NCBI GenBank assembly: GCA_009783205.1
Contig: WRHO01000008.1
Location: forward strand, 1 to 61,986
Length of the DNA stretch: 61,986 nt
Origin: Oscillospiraceae bacterium
Lineage (GTDB): Bacteria > Bacillota > Clostridia > Oscillospirales > Ruminococcaceae
Reading direction: 5' to 3'
Shown here: positions 25,449-34,428 of the stretch, piece after piece
Numbering within the stretch: the stretch's first letter is position 1
Layout: every line of letters begins with the position of its first letter
Position numbers and translations under genes: made by a program
The notes under the pieces: model-generated
The model's database searches: none
Told to the model about the DNA's origin: nothing
Seen by the model: the letters and a program-made list of their open reading frames with translations, nothing else

Positions 25449-27020
25449 ATGAATCAAAAAGCGAAGCTGACAAATAAAATTGCGGGCTTTTTCAATAATA
25501 AGCGATTTAAATACGGCTCATTGTCGGTCGTTTTTACCGCCGCATTTATAACGGGGGTTATACTCATCAATATAATTGTCGGGCTTATTTTAGAGCGATT
25601 TGATACAACGCTCGATTTCACATCGGGACAGATGTTTTCTATAGGGGAAAACACGGTGCGGTTCCTCGAAGGCATAACCGATAACGTCACAATAACGGTT
25701 TGCAGTACCGAAAACGATTTTAAAAGCGGCTCGGGTTCTGCAAATACGGGCGAGTATTATAACCAAACCAACGAAATTCTCAAACGCTTTGCGGGAACCA
25801 ACCGTAATATATCTCTCAAGTATACAGACCTTATGACCAACCCCGATTTTGCGAAAAAATATGACCGTCTATCCGTCGGCTCGATAATTGTACAATCGGC
25901 AAATACGGGGCGACATAAAATCCTCGACGCAAATGACTATTTTAATATAACCTATTACGACTTGAGCAGCGGTAACACAATTTCGGGCGAAGAGGTACAG
26001 ATGTATTATACCTTCGGAATGTCCGATTATGTTTACGCCGATATTTCCGCGGGAGCAGAAAGTGCGTTTTTATCGGCAATATTGTCCGTAACCGATACGA
26101 GTCCCGTTCATGTCGGGTTTATGACGGGACACGGGGAGCAAAAAAACGAGCGAATGAACTTTTTACTTGAGATGAACTCATATTCGATTCAAACGCTCGA
26201 CCTTATTACGGGCGACATTCCGCCGGAGGTCGACTTTATAATCGCAGACAGCCCTAATGCAGACTACGGAATTGATACTGTATCTAAGCTCGCGGAATGG
26301 TTAGATAACGGCGGAGCGTTCGGAAAGAGCATTATGTATATCGCCCACCAAAGCGCGGAAACGCCTAATATTGACGCTTTTTTGGAGGAGTGGGGGATTG
26401 GTATTGAGCGGACGTATGTTATGCAGTCGGACACGCGGTACACCGCCCCCGTTGCCGGAATTGATTTCCCTATACAGTATTATAAGCCCGACAAATTTGG
26501 TGAAGGGCTTAACCCCGATTATAAAATATTCGGCGAATTATTGCGTTACACCTACCGTATTTATGAAGCTTGGCAGAATGTCGAGACCGTCTCAATTTTA
26601 TCGGCGCACGACGGTGCAGTATTAGTCACCTTTGAGGATTTTGACGAGGGCGGCGAAAAGCCCGAGGAGACCGACGCTTATTCTGTCGGTATAATGAGCA
26701 GTAAGATTCGCTTTGAGGAGCTCGACGTCATTTCGAGCAGGGTGATAGCCTTTGGCGGTTCATATATCTTTAACCCGGGGTTTATGGAAATGCGTAACGC
26801 AAATAACGCCGAATACTTTATCAATATGATAAACGAGGTCAACGGGAAGAATATCCAACGCGAGGAAATTATAACAATCGCGCCAAAATCCTTCTCCGTT
26901 GCCATGTTTCAAATCACCGCTAAACAATCGAAAACAATCGGGTTTATATTTGCTTTACTTTTGCCGTGTATAATTATTTTTATCGGGATTTTTGTTTGGG
27001 TGAAAAGGAGGCGGGTGTGA
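25449..27020 (+). CDS. GldG-like auxiliary protein of the ABC system
   Basis: A 523-residue protein with a transmembrane helix near each end (~25-47 and ~498-518) and a large extracytoplasmic part. The central region (TVCSTENDF, VGFMTGHGEQ, LITGDIPPEVDFIIADSP) matches the ABC-type uncharacterised transport domain found in GldG and in the eukaryotic IFT52 family. It probably works with the ATPase and permease just upstream. The downstream DUF4340 gene overlaps its stop (GTGTGA), which supports one functional unit. Confidence 0.85.
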   Translation: MNQKAKLTNKIAGFFNNKRFKYGSLSVVFTAAFITGVILINIIVGLILERFDTTLDFTSGQMFSIGENTVRFLEGITDNVTITVCSTENDFKSGSGSANTGEYYNQTNEILKRFAGTNRNISLKYTDLMTNPDFAKKYDRLSVGSIIVQSANTGRHKILDANDYFNITYYDLSSGNTISGEEVQMYYTFGMSDYVYADISAGAESAFLSAILSVTDTSPVHVGFMTGHGEQKNERMNFLLEMNSYSIQTLDLITGDIPPEVDFIIADSPNADYGIDTVSKLAEWLDNGGAFGKSIMYIAHQSAETPNIDAFLEEWGIGIERTYVMQSDTRYTAPVAGIDFPIQYYKPDKFGEGLNPDYKIFGELLRYTYRIYEAWQNVETVSILSAHDGAVLVTFEDFDEGGEKPEETDAYSVGIMSSKIRFEELDVISSRVIAFGGSYIFNPGFMEMRNANNAEYFINMINEVNGKNIQREEIITIAPKSFSVAMFQITAKQSKTIGFIFALLLPCIIIFIGIFVWVKRRRV

Positions 27021-28531
27021 ATAAAAGTATAAGAACGACGCTTTTGTCGTTAATCGCGCTCGTAATATTGGGTACCCTTGTGTTTTTTTTGACAAGGGGG
27101 AAGGACGAGCCGTCCGAAAAGCATTCCGACTCTTCCGACAATCCGTTGCCCGTAACCGCAACCGTTTTTACCGCTTTTTCTGATGATGATGTGGTATTAA
27201 TCCGTATAGCAAATCAAAAGGACGACGGCTATACTATCACGACAAATCCGCTCGGTATTACCGAAATTGACGAACGCACACAAGATTCAAAGGCGGTAAT
27301 ACCATATAATGAGGGGTTCTTATTGAGTACGGTAAACGCCGCGGCTAACCTTTCGGCGACAATGACGGTCGAGGAGAATGCGGAGGATTTGAGCAAATAC
27401 GGGCTGTCGACCCCGTTAGTGACAATTGAGGCGAGCTTCGTCAACGGCGATACATTTGCCTTTGCTGTTGGCGAGCCTTCGCCCGACGCGCAAACCTATT
27501 ACTTCATGTCTGCGGACGATAATACCGTATATGCGGTCGACGCGAATAGGGTTAATCCTTTTTTCAACGAGCGACACGATTATATAGAGCGGTTGGCTTT
27601 CCCACAGTACAATTCACACGACGCGCCTTTAATCAAATCCGTTACAATTGAACGGCGTAATGGAGAGGGTGAGAGTGAAGAAGCTTTTTCAACAATCGTT
27701 ATAGAAGCCATTCCCGAAAAATCGCTCGAGGAATTGAAGACATTTAATTCTCACAGATTAACCGCGCCGGTAAACATTGAGGTTGACCCCGAAAAATCGA
27801 CCCCCGTCATATTCGGTATATTCGGACTTACCGCGAGTAAGGTGTTATGGGTCGCGCCCGATGAGGTTGATTATGAGCTTACGGGGTTGTCTAACCCTTT
27901 ATGTAGTGTTGAGGTCGTTGCGGGCGACGATACATTTCTTTTGAATATAGGCAACGAGTTTCAAGGGGGGTATTACGGGCAGAGTAATTGCGCGCCCGAG
28001 CTGCTTTTATTGTTCGACCCCGCGTCATTGCCGTGGCTTACGGTTACACAAAATGACCTCGTTTCCGACACATTCCTTACTCCGTATATATATTCGTTAG
28101 ACGCGCTCGAAATAATCATTTTCGCGCCCGAATCGCCCGAATCGCCCGAATCAGAAAATGTTTCCGAGAACAAAAGATTATACTTTGAAATAGAAGGTGA
28201 TACCGATAATAACGCCGTTTATCTCGACCAAAAGCTTCTCTCGGATAAGGACAGAGATAACTTCGGGCTTTTGTATCAATTTATACTCAGCATGAGAGGC
28301 GAAAAGGTGTTTACGGGCGACGACGAATGTGGGGATTTAATTGCGCGCATTGTGTATTACTATCGGGACGGAACGAGCAATAATATCACGTTTTCTAAAT
28401 CGAACAATCGGCGTAGCGTAATTGAGGCGGATTTCAACCTTATATTCACCTGTCGCGATATTTATACAACGCGATTTCTCGAAAATGTACAATCGTTTCT
28501 TGACGGTGGTGAAATAATACTTGACTGGTAG
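27017..28531 (+). CDS. DUF4340 domain protein of the GldG-like operon
   Basis: A 504-residue protein. The GTG start overlapping the previous stop, behind AAAAGGAGG, was preferred to an ATG 17 codons upstream inside the neighbouring gene. An N-terminal transmembrane anchor (~7-26) precedes a long extracytoplasmic part with repeated beta-rich DUF4340-like segments (LSKYGLSTPLVTIEA, then YELTGLSNPLCSVEV). A PESPESPESE stretch near residue 374 is a small in-frame tandem repeat. DUF4340 proteins typically accompany GldG-like ABC systems; the function is unknown. After the stop come two copies of GTTAACAAGAGC. Confidence 0.82.
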   Translation: MNKSIRTTLLSLIALVILGTLVFFLTRGKDEPSEKHSDSSDNPLPVTATVFTAFSDDDVVLIRIANQKDDGYTITTNPLGITEIDERTQDSKAVIPYNEGFLLSTVNAAANLSATMTVEENAEDLSKYGLSTPLVTIEASFVNGDTFAFAVGEPSPDAQTYYFMSADDNTVYAVDANRVNPFFNERHDYIERLAFPQYNSHDAPLIKSVTIERRNGEGESEEAFSTIVIEAIPEKSLEELKTFNSHRLTAPVNIEVDPEKSTPVIFGIFGLTASKVLWVAPDEVDYELTGLSNPLCSVEVVAGDDTFLLNIGNEFQGGYYGQSNCAPELLLLFDPASLPWLTVTQNDLVSDTFLTPYIYSLDALEIIIFAPESPESPESENVSENKRLYFEIEGDTDNNAVYLDQKLLSDKDRDNFGLLYQFILSMRGEKVFTGDDECGDLIARIVYYYRDGTSNNITFSKSNNRRSVIEADFNLIFTCRDIYTTRFLENVQSFLDGGEIILDW

Positions 28532-28594
28532 GTTAACAAGAGCCGGCGGGCGGGCTTTGCCCGTCCATAGGCTTGACGGGCTGTTAACAAGAGC
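28532..28594 (+). repeat. paired GTTAACAAGAGC element with GC-rich hairpin
   Basis: Two exact copies of GTTAACAAGAGC (28532-28543 and 28583-28594) flank a GC-rich hairpin (GGGC, TTT, GCCC core) and a GCTTGACGGG segment. The same words recur in the ribosomal cluster as dispersed repeat family B. It fills the gap between the DUF4340 and GtrA genes. Confidence 0.7.
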
Positions 28595-28610
28595 TAAATA
28601 GGGGTAAAAA

Positions 28611-29060
28611 ATGACGTTTTATAATAAAATAAAAGAACTTTATAAAAAATATCGCGAAATTATATCATATGTTTTTTTTGGCGGGTTGACTACCGTTGTG
28701 TCATTAGCATCGCGGTTTATCTCACAGTATTTGTTTGAGCAATACTCTCCCGAATTTCTCGGCGCGACCACCTTAGCCGCTACGACGGTCGCCTGGATTT
28801 GTGCGGTGACATTTGCGTTTATAGTGAATAAGGTTTTTGTCTTCCAAAATAAGGATAATAAAGCCGCCGACTGGTTTAAACAGGCGGCGACGTTCTACGG
28901 TGCGCGCCTCACCACTTATTTTATGGAACTCGGCTTCATGCTCTTAACGGTAGATGTTTTAAAATTTAATATGTACATAATGTCGTTTATCGCACAGGTG
29001 TTTATCTTAGTGGGTAACTATCTTTTGAGCAAGTTTTTGATATTTAGGAAAAGGCATTAG
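28611..29060 (+). CDS. GtrA-family membrane protein
   Basis: A 149-residue protein with four hydrophobic helices. FFGGLTTVVSLASRFISQYLF at the start, AWICAVTFAFIVNKVFVFQ in the middle and VGNYLLSKFLIFR at the end are the standard GtrA blocks. GtrA proteins are proposed flippases for polyprenyl-linked sugars used in cell-surface decoration. No glycosyltransferase gene lies nearby, so the partner is not identified here. Confidence 0.9.
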   Translation: MTFYNKIKELYKKYREIISYVFFGGLTTVVSLASRFISQYLFEQYSPEFLGATTLAATTVAWICAVTFAFIVNKVFVFQNKDNKAADWFKQAATFYGARLTTYFMELGFMLLTVDVLKFNMYIMSFIAQVFILVGNYLLSKFLIFRKRH

Positions 29061-29078
29061 GTTTTTGTTTATTAACCC

Positions 29079-29107
29079 TTGACTATAGTATATTGTTATG
29101 ATATACT
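29079..29107 (+). promoter_or_regulatory. sigma-A promoter of the DinJ/YafQ-type operon
   Basis: TTGACT, a 17-base spacer, TATACT. The region around the -10 box (TATGATATACTTATGATATAT) contains the repeat TATGATATA and could be the antitoxin operator, which is inference. Confidence 0.7.
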
Positions 29108-29142
29108 TATGATATATTATAGTTTTAAAAGAGGTGATAGTG

Positions 29143-29406
29143 ATGAACCAAACAACCATAAGGCTTGAGCCTAATTTGAAAAAAGATTTTGCAAATGTTT
29201 GTGATGATATGGGGCTTTCTATTTCATCAGCAATAACAATATTTGCAAAAACTGTTGTAAGAGAACGGCGAATACCGTTTGAGATTTCAACAAGTAAGAA
29301 TTTCAACGCCACCACCATAGCCGCCATTGAAGAAATTGAGTCGGGAAAAGGATTGAAGCGTTTTAAAAACCCCGATGAATTATTTGAAGAGTTAGAGGAA
29401 AAATAA
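29143..29406 (+). CDS. RelB/DinJ-family antitoxin
   Basis: An 87-residue antitoxin. The ATG eight bases after GAGG was chosen over a GTG three codons upstream that overlaps the ribosome-binding site. The N-terminal ribbon-helix-helix (TTIRLEPNLKKDFANVCDDMG, then LSISSAITIFAKTVVRERRIPFEI) is typical of DinJ/RelB and should bind the operon's operator as a dimer. The C-terminal part (EEIESGKGLKRFKNPDELFEEL) wraps the toxin. Its stop abuts the toxin's ATG. Confidence 0.92.
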   Translation: MNQTTIRLEPNLKKDFANVCDDMGLSISSAITIFAKTVVRERRIPFEISTSKNFNATTIAAIEEIESGKGLKRFKNPDELFEELEEK

Positions 29407-29691
29407 ATGCTTGATGACATCGAAAGACATAATCAATATAAACGTGATTACAAGCTGATTAAAAAACAAAACAGAGATATTTCTTTGTTAAAAGCAATAG
29501 TTATAGAACTTTTTAACGAAAATCCTCTGCCGCCGAAAAATAATGACCATTTTTTAATCGGGGATTACAAAGGTTATAGAGAGTGTCATATTTTGCCCGA
29601 TTGGTTATTGATATACAAAATTATAGAACGCGACAATGAAAAAATATTGATATTGGCTCGCACGGGAAGTCATAGCGATTTATTTGAATAA
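29407..29691 (+). CDS. YafQ-family mRNA interferase toxin
   Basis: A 94-residue RelE-superfamily toxin that cleaves mRNA in the ribosomal A site. The residues matching YafQ's catalytic set are all present: H48 (DHFLIGDY), H61 and D65 (CHILPDW) and H89 (TGSHSDLF). The C-terminal SHSDLF is the family signature. The toxin should therefore be active. It is followed by a strong bidirectional terminator, so the module is a self-contained unit inserted between gtrA and the ribosomal cluster. Confidence 0.93.
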   Translation: MLDDIERHNQYKRDYKLIKKQNRDISLLKAIVIELFNENPLPPKNNDHFLIGDYKGYRECHILPDWLLIYKIIERDNEKILILARTGSHSDLFE

Positions 29692-29723
29692 TATTTATAC
29701 TAAAGACAAATAAAATAAAAACA

Positions 29724-29753
29724 AATCCCGCTCAGATACGGGATTCATTTTTT
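29724..29753. terminator. bidirectional terminator between the TA module and the ribosomal cluster
   Basis: Stem AATCCCG/CGGGATT with an eight-base loop, flanked by T-rich sequence on the right and A-rich on the left, so it can stop the toxin transcript from one side and the rplQ transcript from the other. Confidence 0.8.
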
Positions 29754-29799
29754 ATTTTATATACCTGCAAAAACGCCGTCATCTCTCATCAAAAACTAA

Positions 29800-29922
29800 C
29801 TACCTCCACTTGTTGTTAATAATAGCTGAAAGGATAGCCCAATAATCATCACTTACATCATCGCCGTCTCGCGCAAAAACAGTAACCCCGAACAACCCCT
29901 TTCGACATTTATCGGCGTTTTT
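29800..29922 (-). other. 40-codon open frame in phase with and directly after the rplQ stop
   Basis: Reading on past the rplQ TAA in the same frame gives 40 sense codons (KNADKCRKGLFGVTVFARDG, then DDVSDDYWAILSAIINNKWR) and a TAG. The peptide has a protein-like composition, with the DDYWAIL segment especially so, but there is no start codon with a ribosome-binding site. It may be a decayed gene end, a readthrough extension or chance. Confidence 0.3.
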
Positions 29923-30261
29923 TTAAACCAATTCAATGACAGCCATTTCTGCCGCGTCGCCCCTGCGTGGACCGATACGAATTATGCGGGTATATCCGCC
30001 TTTTCGGTCGGCATAACGCGGTGCAATTTTATCAAATAAATCTTTAGCAACATCTTCCTTTGTTATAAAGGCATACACCTGTCTCTTTGAGTGAAGGTCG
30101 GTTTTTTTCCCGGTTGTTATAACCTTTTCAACAACGCTCCGCAGCTCTTTTGCGCGGGTCACCGTCGTTTCCATTCTGCCGTTCTCCAAAAAATGCGTTA
30201 CCATACCGCGGAGCATTGCTCTTCTATGCGCGGTTGTCCGCCCCAATTTCCTCATTGCCAT
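29923..30261 (-). CDS. rplQ: 50S ribosomal protein L17
   Basis: A 112-residue L17, located around the exit-tunnel side of the 50S subunit. [26 protein letters not shown] at the start and [24 protein letters not shown] at the end are the conserved blocks. It is the last gene of the alpha operon, immediately after rpoA, the usual place. The bidirectional terminator lies about 170 bases further on. Confidence 0.96.
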   Translation of the reverse strand: MAMRKLGRTTAHRRAMLRGMVTHFLENGRMETTVTRAKELRSVVEKVITTGKKTDLHSKRQVYAFITKEDVAKDLFDKIAPRYADRKGGYTRIIRIGPRRGDAAEMAVIELV

Positions 30262-30289
30262 TTTTCTATAACCATACCTTTCCGATATA

Positions 30290-31264
30290 TTAAATATCCG
30301 ACTCGCTGGGTGCTAAATCAAACCCTAACGATATAAGCGTCTCGCGCACCTCGTCAAATGACTTTTTACCCAAGTTACGCACCTTCATCATGTCTTCCGG
30401 CGACTTATTTATTAAATCGTCAACGGTGTTTATACCGGCGCGCTTTAAACAGTTGAACGAGCGAACCGACAATTCTAAATCTTCAATTGTCATTTCGAGT
30501 ATCTTGTCCTTGCTCTTGTCCTCTTTCTCGGACATAAGCTCGGGTTGATTAATCTCGTCAGACAATCCGACAAACTGCATCAAATGTTCGCATAAAAGCT
30601 TTGCCGCGTATGATACCGCTTCCTTCGCGGACATTGTTCCGTCCGTCCACACCTCGATAATAAGCTTATCAAAGTCCGTCCTCTGTCCTACGCGGGTATT
30701 CTCTACCGAATAATTCACCTTAAGAACGGGCGTATAAATACTGTCTATCGGGATAACGCCTATAATTTGTTGTTGTAAAAGTTGTTTGTTTTTTTCCGCG
30801 CTTGTATATCCTCGTCCGTTGTCGAATGTAAGCTCCATAGAGAGCTTTGCGTCGACGCCCAATGTTGCGATATGAATATCGGGGTCAATAATCTCAATCT
30901 CGCTGTCCGCTTCTATATTACCCGCTTTAACCTCACATTCGCCCTCTGCGTTAATATAAACCGTTTTAGGACAATCGCCGTGCATTTTTGCCAATAAACC
31001 CTTAACATTAAGGATAATCTCCGTTACGTCCTCTTTAACTCCCGGTATAGTAGAAAACTCGTGTTCTATTTGTCCATCTGTACCCGAAATTTTTATAGAT
31101 GTTACCGCTACGCCCGGTAACGATGATAATAATACTCTTCTTAAACTGTTTCCGATTGTGTTGCCGAACCCACATTCGAGAGGTTCAAGACAAAACATAC
31201 CATAGGTTCCGTCGGGTTTAAGTTTGATTGTTTCAATATCCGCTTTTTCGATTCTTTCAAGCAT
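30290..31264 (-). CDS. rpoA: DNA-directed RNA polymerase alpha subunit
   Basis: A 324-residue alpha subunit that nucleates polymerase assembly as a dimer. The N-terminal assembly domain (~1-230; [28 protein letters not shown]-like block) and the C-terminal helix-hairpin-helix domain (~250-315; [22 protein letters not shown]) that contacts UP elements and activators are both complete. It sits between rpsD and rplQ as in other Firmicutes. Confidence 0.97.
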   Translation of the reverse strand: MLERIEKADIETIKLKPDGTYGMFCLEPLECGFGNTIGNSLRRVLLSSLPGVAVTSIKISGTDGQIEHEFSTIPGVKEDVTEIILNVKGLLAKMHGDCPKTVYINAEGECEVKAGNIEADSEIEIIDPDIHIATLGVDAKLSMELTFDNGRGYTSAEKNKQLLQQQIIGVIPIDSIYTPVLKVNYSVENTRVGQRTDFDKLIIEVWTDGTMSAKEAVSYAAKLLCEHLMQFVGLSDEINQPELMSEKEDKSKDKILEMTIEDLELSVRSFNCLKRAGINTVDDLINKSPEDMMKVRNLGKKSFDEVRETLISLGFDLAPSESDI

Positions 31265-31294
31265 ATTTCAATAACTCTCCTTTCATAGAGAAAA

Positions 31295-31903
31295 TTATTT
31301 TGAATAAAGCTCTATTACCAAGTTCTCCTGAATTTCAAAGTCGAGTTCTTCCCGTAAAGGCTTTCTCACTACCGTCGCGCTTCTCGCTTCTCTGTTGACA
31401 TCTAACCATTGCGGTGCCGTTCTGCCGTGGGTCAACTCTATAATTTGCTCGAACTTCGCGCTTTTCTTACTGCCCTCATGCAACGCTATAACGTCGCCGA
31501 CCTTCACTCTGTACGAAGGAATATCAACCCGTTTTCCGTTTACGGTAAAATGTCCGTGTCCGACCAATTGTCGAGCCTCGCGCCTTGTAATAGCCATATT
31601 CATTCTGTAAACAACATTATCGAGCCGCGATTCGAGCAACAATAAAAGGTTCTCGCCGGTAACGCCCGTTTCCTTGAGGGCGAGTTCATAATAACGATAG
31701 AACTGTTTTTCAAGAACGCCGTATATAAATTTAAGCTTTTGCTTTTCCTTAAGCTGTAATCCGTATTCGGAAACCTTTTTACGCATATTGCTTCCCGCGC
31801 CGAATTTACGCCTCGTTTCCTTCTTTTGGGTGTAGCCGAGAACTGCCGGGCTTATTCCCAAGGATTTACATTTTTTAGAAATCGGTTCTCTGTAAACTGC
31901 CAT
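31295..31903 (-). CDS. rpsD: 30S ribosomal protein S4
   Basis: A 202-residue primary 16S rRNA-binding protein. An S4-type RNA-binding domain is seen at ~92-150 (LDNVVYRMNMAITRREARQLVGHGHFTVNG). The N-terminus (YREPISKKCKSLGISP) lacks the Cys4 zinc knuckle, so this is the zinc-free form. The protein is usually an autoregulator of the alpha operon; no leader structure was identified here. Confidence 0.97.
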   Translation of the reverse strand: MAVYREPISKKCKSLGISPAVLGYTQKKETRRKFGAGSNMRKKVSEYGLQLKEKQKLKFIYGVLEKQFYRYYELALKETGVTGENLLLLLESRLDNVVYRMNMAITRREARQLVGHGHFTVNGKRVDIPSYRVKVGDVIALHEGSKKSAKFEQIIELTHGRTAPQWLDVNREARSATVVRKPLREELDFEIQENLVIELYSK

Positions 31904-31986
31904 TTAAAACTTTCTCCTTTAAAATAAATATCGAAATTAAAATCCGACTGCGCGTCGAGTCGCCGCGCTTTTTAATTAATTGCCCG

Positions 31987-32394
31987 TTATACGCGTCTGC
32001 GTTTGGGCGGTCTGCACCCGTTATGCGGAATGGGTGTAACGTCCTTAATCATTCTTACCTCAAGCCCCGCCGTTTGTAAAGCGCGTATTGCCGCCTCTCT
32101 TCCGGAGCCGGGCCCCTTTACATATACCTCAACCGTTTTAAGTCCATGTTCCATAGCCGCTTTTGCCGCAGTTTCCGCCGCCGACGAAGCCGCAAATGGG
32201 GTGGATTTTCTCGAACCTCTGAACCCTAATCCCCCAGCCGACGCCCACGATAAAGCGTTACCGTGTAAGTCGGTAATGGTGACTATTGTATTGTTGAATG
32301 TCGATTGAATATGAGCGGAACCGTTCTCAATATTCTTACGTTCCCGCCGTCTGCGGATAACCGGTTTTTTACCGCCGCTTTTTGTTGCTGCCAT
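31987..32394 (-). CDS. rpsK: 30S ribosomal protein S11
   Basis: A 135-residue S11, part of the 30S platform next to the mRNA exit. The ATG was chosen because GGAGGAG precedes it; a longer in-frame version begins in repeat DNA. Conserved blocks are [42 protein letters not shown] and the C-terminal [16 protein letters not shown]. Confidence 0.97.
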   Translation of the reverse strand: MAATKSGGKKPVIRRRRERKNIENGSAHIQSTFNNTIVTITDLHGNALSWASAGGLGFRGSRKSTPFAASSAAETAAKAAMEHGLKTVEVYVKGPGSGREAAIRALQTAGLEVRMIKDVTPIPHNGCRPPKRRRV

Positions 32395-32409
32395 TATTAA
32401 TACTCCTCC

Positions 32410-32500
32410 GCTCTTGTTAAGCTTTACTAACCTCGTCAAGCTTCGTTATTTCTGCGAATGGAATGAATCCATTCTGCGGAATCACTCTGCTCTTGTTTAC
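32410..32500 (-). repeat. dispersed element family B between rpsM and rpsK
   Basis: On the gene strand: AAACAAGAGC at one end, GAAGCTTGACGAGGTTAGTAA, then GCTTAACAAGAGC at the other. It occupies the rpsM-rpsK gap and touches the rpsK ribosome-binding site. An inner GGATTCATTCCATTC repeat is also present. Confidence 0.6.
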
Positions 32501-32501
32501 A

Positions 32502-32873
32502 TTACTTTTTCTTATTAGCGATTGTTTTACGCGGGCCTTTTCTCGTTCTCGCGTTTGTCTTTGTTCGCTGACCGCGTACGGGTAAGCCCTTACGATGACG
32601 GGTTCCGCGGTAACAGTTAATCTCAATTAACCTTTTTATGTTGAGCGCGGTTTCACGCCGCAAATCACCCTCTACCATATAGCCGTTCGCATCAATCACT
32701 TCACGGATTTTTGCTTCCTCGGCATCGGTGAGGTCTTTAACGCGTGTATCGGGATTAACTCCCGCCGCCGCCAAAATATCGTTTGATGTTTTTCTGCCTA
32801 TTCCGAAAACATATGTCAAGCCTATCTCGACACGCTTAGCTTTCGGTAAATCCACACCGGAAATTCTTGCCAT
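32502..32873 (-). CDS. rpsM: 30S ribosomal protein S13
   Basis: A 123-residue head protein of the 30S subunit that contacts the P-site tRNA and 5S-side bridges. [22 protein letters not shown] at the start, then [14 protein letters not shown] and the basic tail [26 protein letters not shown] are diagnostic. It lies in the conserved infA-rpmJ-rpsM-rpsK order. Confidence 0.97.
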   Translation of the reverse strand: MARISGVDLPKAKRVEIGLTYVFGIGRKTSNDILAAAGVNPDTRVKDLTDAEEAKIREVIDANGYMVEGDLRRETALNIKRLIEINCYRGTRHRKGLPVRGQRTKTNARTRKGPRKTIANKKK

Positions 32874-32894
32874 AATCTTTATTCCTCCCTATTA

Positions 32895-33008
32895 TTACCC
32901 TTGCGTTTGCTTATGCTTAGGCTCTTTACAGATAACCATTACCTTACCGTGACGTTTGATAATTTTACACTTATCGCACATGGGCTTAACCGATGGTTTG
33001 ACTTTCAT
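32895..33008 (-). CDS. rpmJ: 50S ribosomal protein L36
   Basis: A 37-residue protein found by reading the gap between infA and rpsM on the minus strand: [15 protein letters not shown] at the start, ending in [10 protein letters not shown]. The zinc ligands C11, C14, C27 and H32 are all present, so this is the zinc-binding form. GGAGGGAAAG precedes the ATG. Confidence 0.95.
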   Translation of the reverse strand: MKVKPSVKPMCDKCKIIKRHGKVMVICKEPKHKQTQG

Positions 33009-33096
33009 ATTCTTTCCCTCCTTAAGACAGGTTGCTTATAGCCGCTTTACCTGCAAAGTATAGTCGATAACTTCTCATTTCGCTCTCATTTTGCTT

Positions 33097-33321
33097 TTAT
33101 TTCGCTCTCCAGGTTATGCGCCCCTTTGTCAAATCATAAGGCGACATTTCGATTGTTACTTTATCCCCCGGAAGTATGCGTATATAATTCATTCTGAGTC
33201 TCCCGCTTACGTGCGCTAAAATTTTATGCCCGTTAGAAAGCTCAACCTTAAACATAGCATTGGGTAACGCCTCGAGAATCACACCCTCAACCTCAATTAC
33301 ATCATCTTTATCTTTAGCCAA
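33097..33321 (-). CDS. infA: translation initiation factor IF-1
   Basis: A 74-residue OB-fold factor that occupies the A site during initiation. The TTG start (then [12 protein letters not shown]) was chosen because it matches the normal IF-1 N-terminus and follows AAGAGGTGAGG at good spacing; the GTG three codons upstream overlaps that ribosome-binding site. [18 protein letters not shown] and [14 protein letters not shown] are the family blocks. Confidence 0.94.
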   Translation of the reverse strand: MAKDKDDVIEVEGVILEALPNAMFKVELSNGHKILAHVSGRLRMNYIRILPGDKVTIEMSPYDLTKGRITWRAK

Positions 33322-33336
33322 GAACCTCACCTCTTC

Positions 33337-33624
33337 TCAATTCCCGTCCTCAATTTCCGGATTCATCTCCGCTCTTTCGCCGTCGCCGTTAAAGTTGTAA
33401 CCCCACAGAGCCTTCCTCAATGATTTATCCGTATAAAAATCCAACCTTATCGTTTTGTTTGTTAATTCGATGTGTTTTATGTTTTTTCTTTTTGGTGATT
33501 TAAGCTTACGCCGTCTGCCGTCTGCAATATATACAACCCCCGCTTCACGGGCGACAACCGCGTACCAGCTTCCCTTATCGTGTCCCGCCGAGCTTATTGC
33601 GAGACGGTATTCTAAATTTTCCAT
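33337..33624 (-). CDS. KOW-domain RNA-binding protein (L14e-like)
   Basis: A 95-residue protein of the small KOW-domain family that Firmicutes encode between map and infA. The SSAGHDKGSWYAVV start is a KOW motif and resembles the archaeal/eukaryotic ribosomal L14e/L6e fold. The middle is very basic (GRRRKLKSPKRKNIKHI), consistent with rRNA binding. The C-terminus is acidic. Its role in the ribosome or in translation has not been established to my knowledge. Confidence 0.85.
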   Translation of the reverse strand: MENLEYRLAISSAGHDKGSWYAVVAREAGVVYIADGRRRKLKSPKRKNIKHIELTNKTIRLDFYTDKSLRKALWGYNFNGDGERAEMNPEIEDGN

Positions 33625-33636
33625 GAATTATCTAAT

Positions 33637-34428
33637 TTATTTTAATTGGGTCATAATTACGGGTTCACCGCTCGTAATTATCACCGTATGTTCAAAATGT
33701 GCCGACAGATTCCCGTTTCCTTCAACAACCGTCCACTCATCTCGAAGAATTTTTGTTTTCTTTGTGGTGGTATTTGCCATAGGTTCAATGGCGAGCGTCA
33801 TTCCCGGAGTCAGACGCGGCCCTCTTCCCGCCGTTCCTATGTTCGGAATACTCGGGTCTTCGTGTAATTCGCGCCCTATTCCGTGTCCGAGGTAATCATC
33901 GGGAATGTAAAACCCTCCGCCCTCAATGCGGGTCTGAATTGCATTTGAAAGGTCGCCGATTCTGTTCCCCGAAACACATTGTTTTATTGCATCCTGTAAC
34001 GCCGTTTCCGTAACCCTCAGGAGCTTTTCCGTTTGTGCGGGAATTGTACCACAGGCGAATGTCGCGGAAAGGTCACCGTGATAACCGTCCTTGTACGCGC
34101 CTAAATCAATCGAAACTATATCGCCCGCTCGTATAAAGCGTTTTCTCGCCGGGATTCCGTGTATTAATTCGGCGTTAATTGATATACAAGCGTTGCCGGG
34201 GAAGCCGTATAGCCCCTTGAATGACGGTTTCGCACCCTTCATCTTGATAAAGTCGCCAATCACACGACTAAGCTCCCAGGTGCTTATGCCCGGCGCAATC
34301 CTTTGTCCCGCGTGATTCAAAGCCTCCGCCGCAATCTCGCCCGCCTTCATCATAAAGCCGATTTCTCTCGGCGTCTTTATAATAATCCGTCCGCGCGAGG
34401 ACGCCATTCTTCTCGGAAAACCGTACAT
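33637..34428 (-). CDS. map: methionine aminopeptidase type I
   Basis: A 263-residue metalloprotease that removes the initiator Met. The metal ligands can be placed in the family blocks: SIDLGAYKDGYHGDLSAT (two Asp), GHGIGRELHEDP (His), TLAIEPMA (Glu) and the C-terminal VVEGNGNLSAHFEHT region (Glu). The start overlaps the adk stop by one base; a second ATG eight codons on is also possible. The enzyme acts co-translationally at the exit tunnel. Confidence 0.96.
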   Translation of the reverse strand: MYGFPRRMASSRGRIIIKTPREIGFMMKAGEIAAEALNHAGQRIAPGISTWELSRVIGDFIKMKGAKPSFKGLYGFPGNACISINAELIHGIPARKRFIRAGDIVSIDLGAYKDGYHGDLSATFACGTIPAQTEKLLRVTETALQDAIKQCVSGNRIGDLSNAIQTRIEGGGFYIPDDYLGHGIGRELHEDPSIPNIGTAGRGPRLTPGMTLAIEPMANTTTKKTKILRDEWTVVEGNGNLSAHFEHTVIITSGEPVIMTQLK

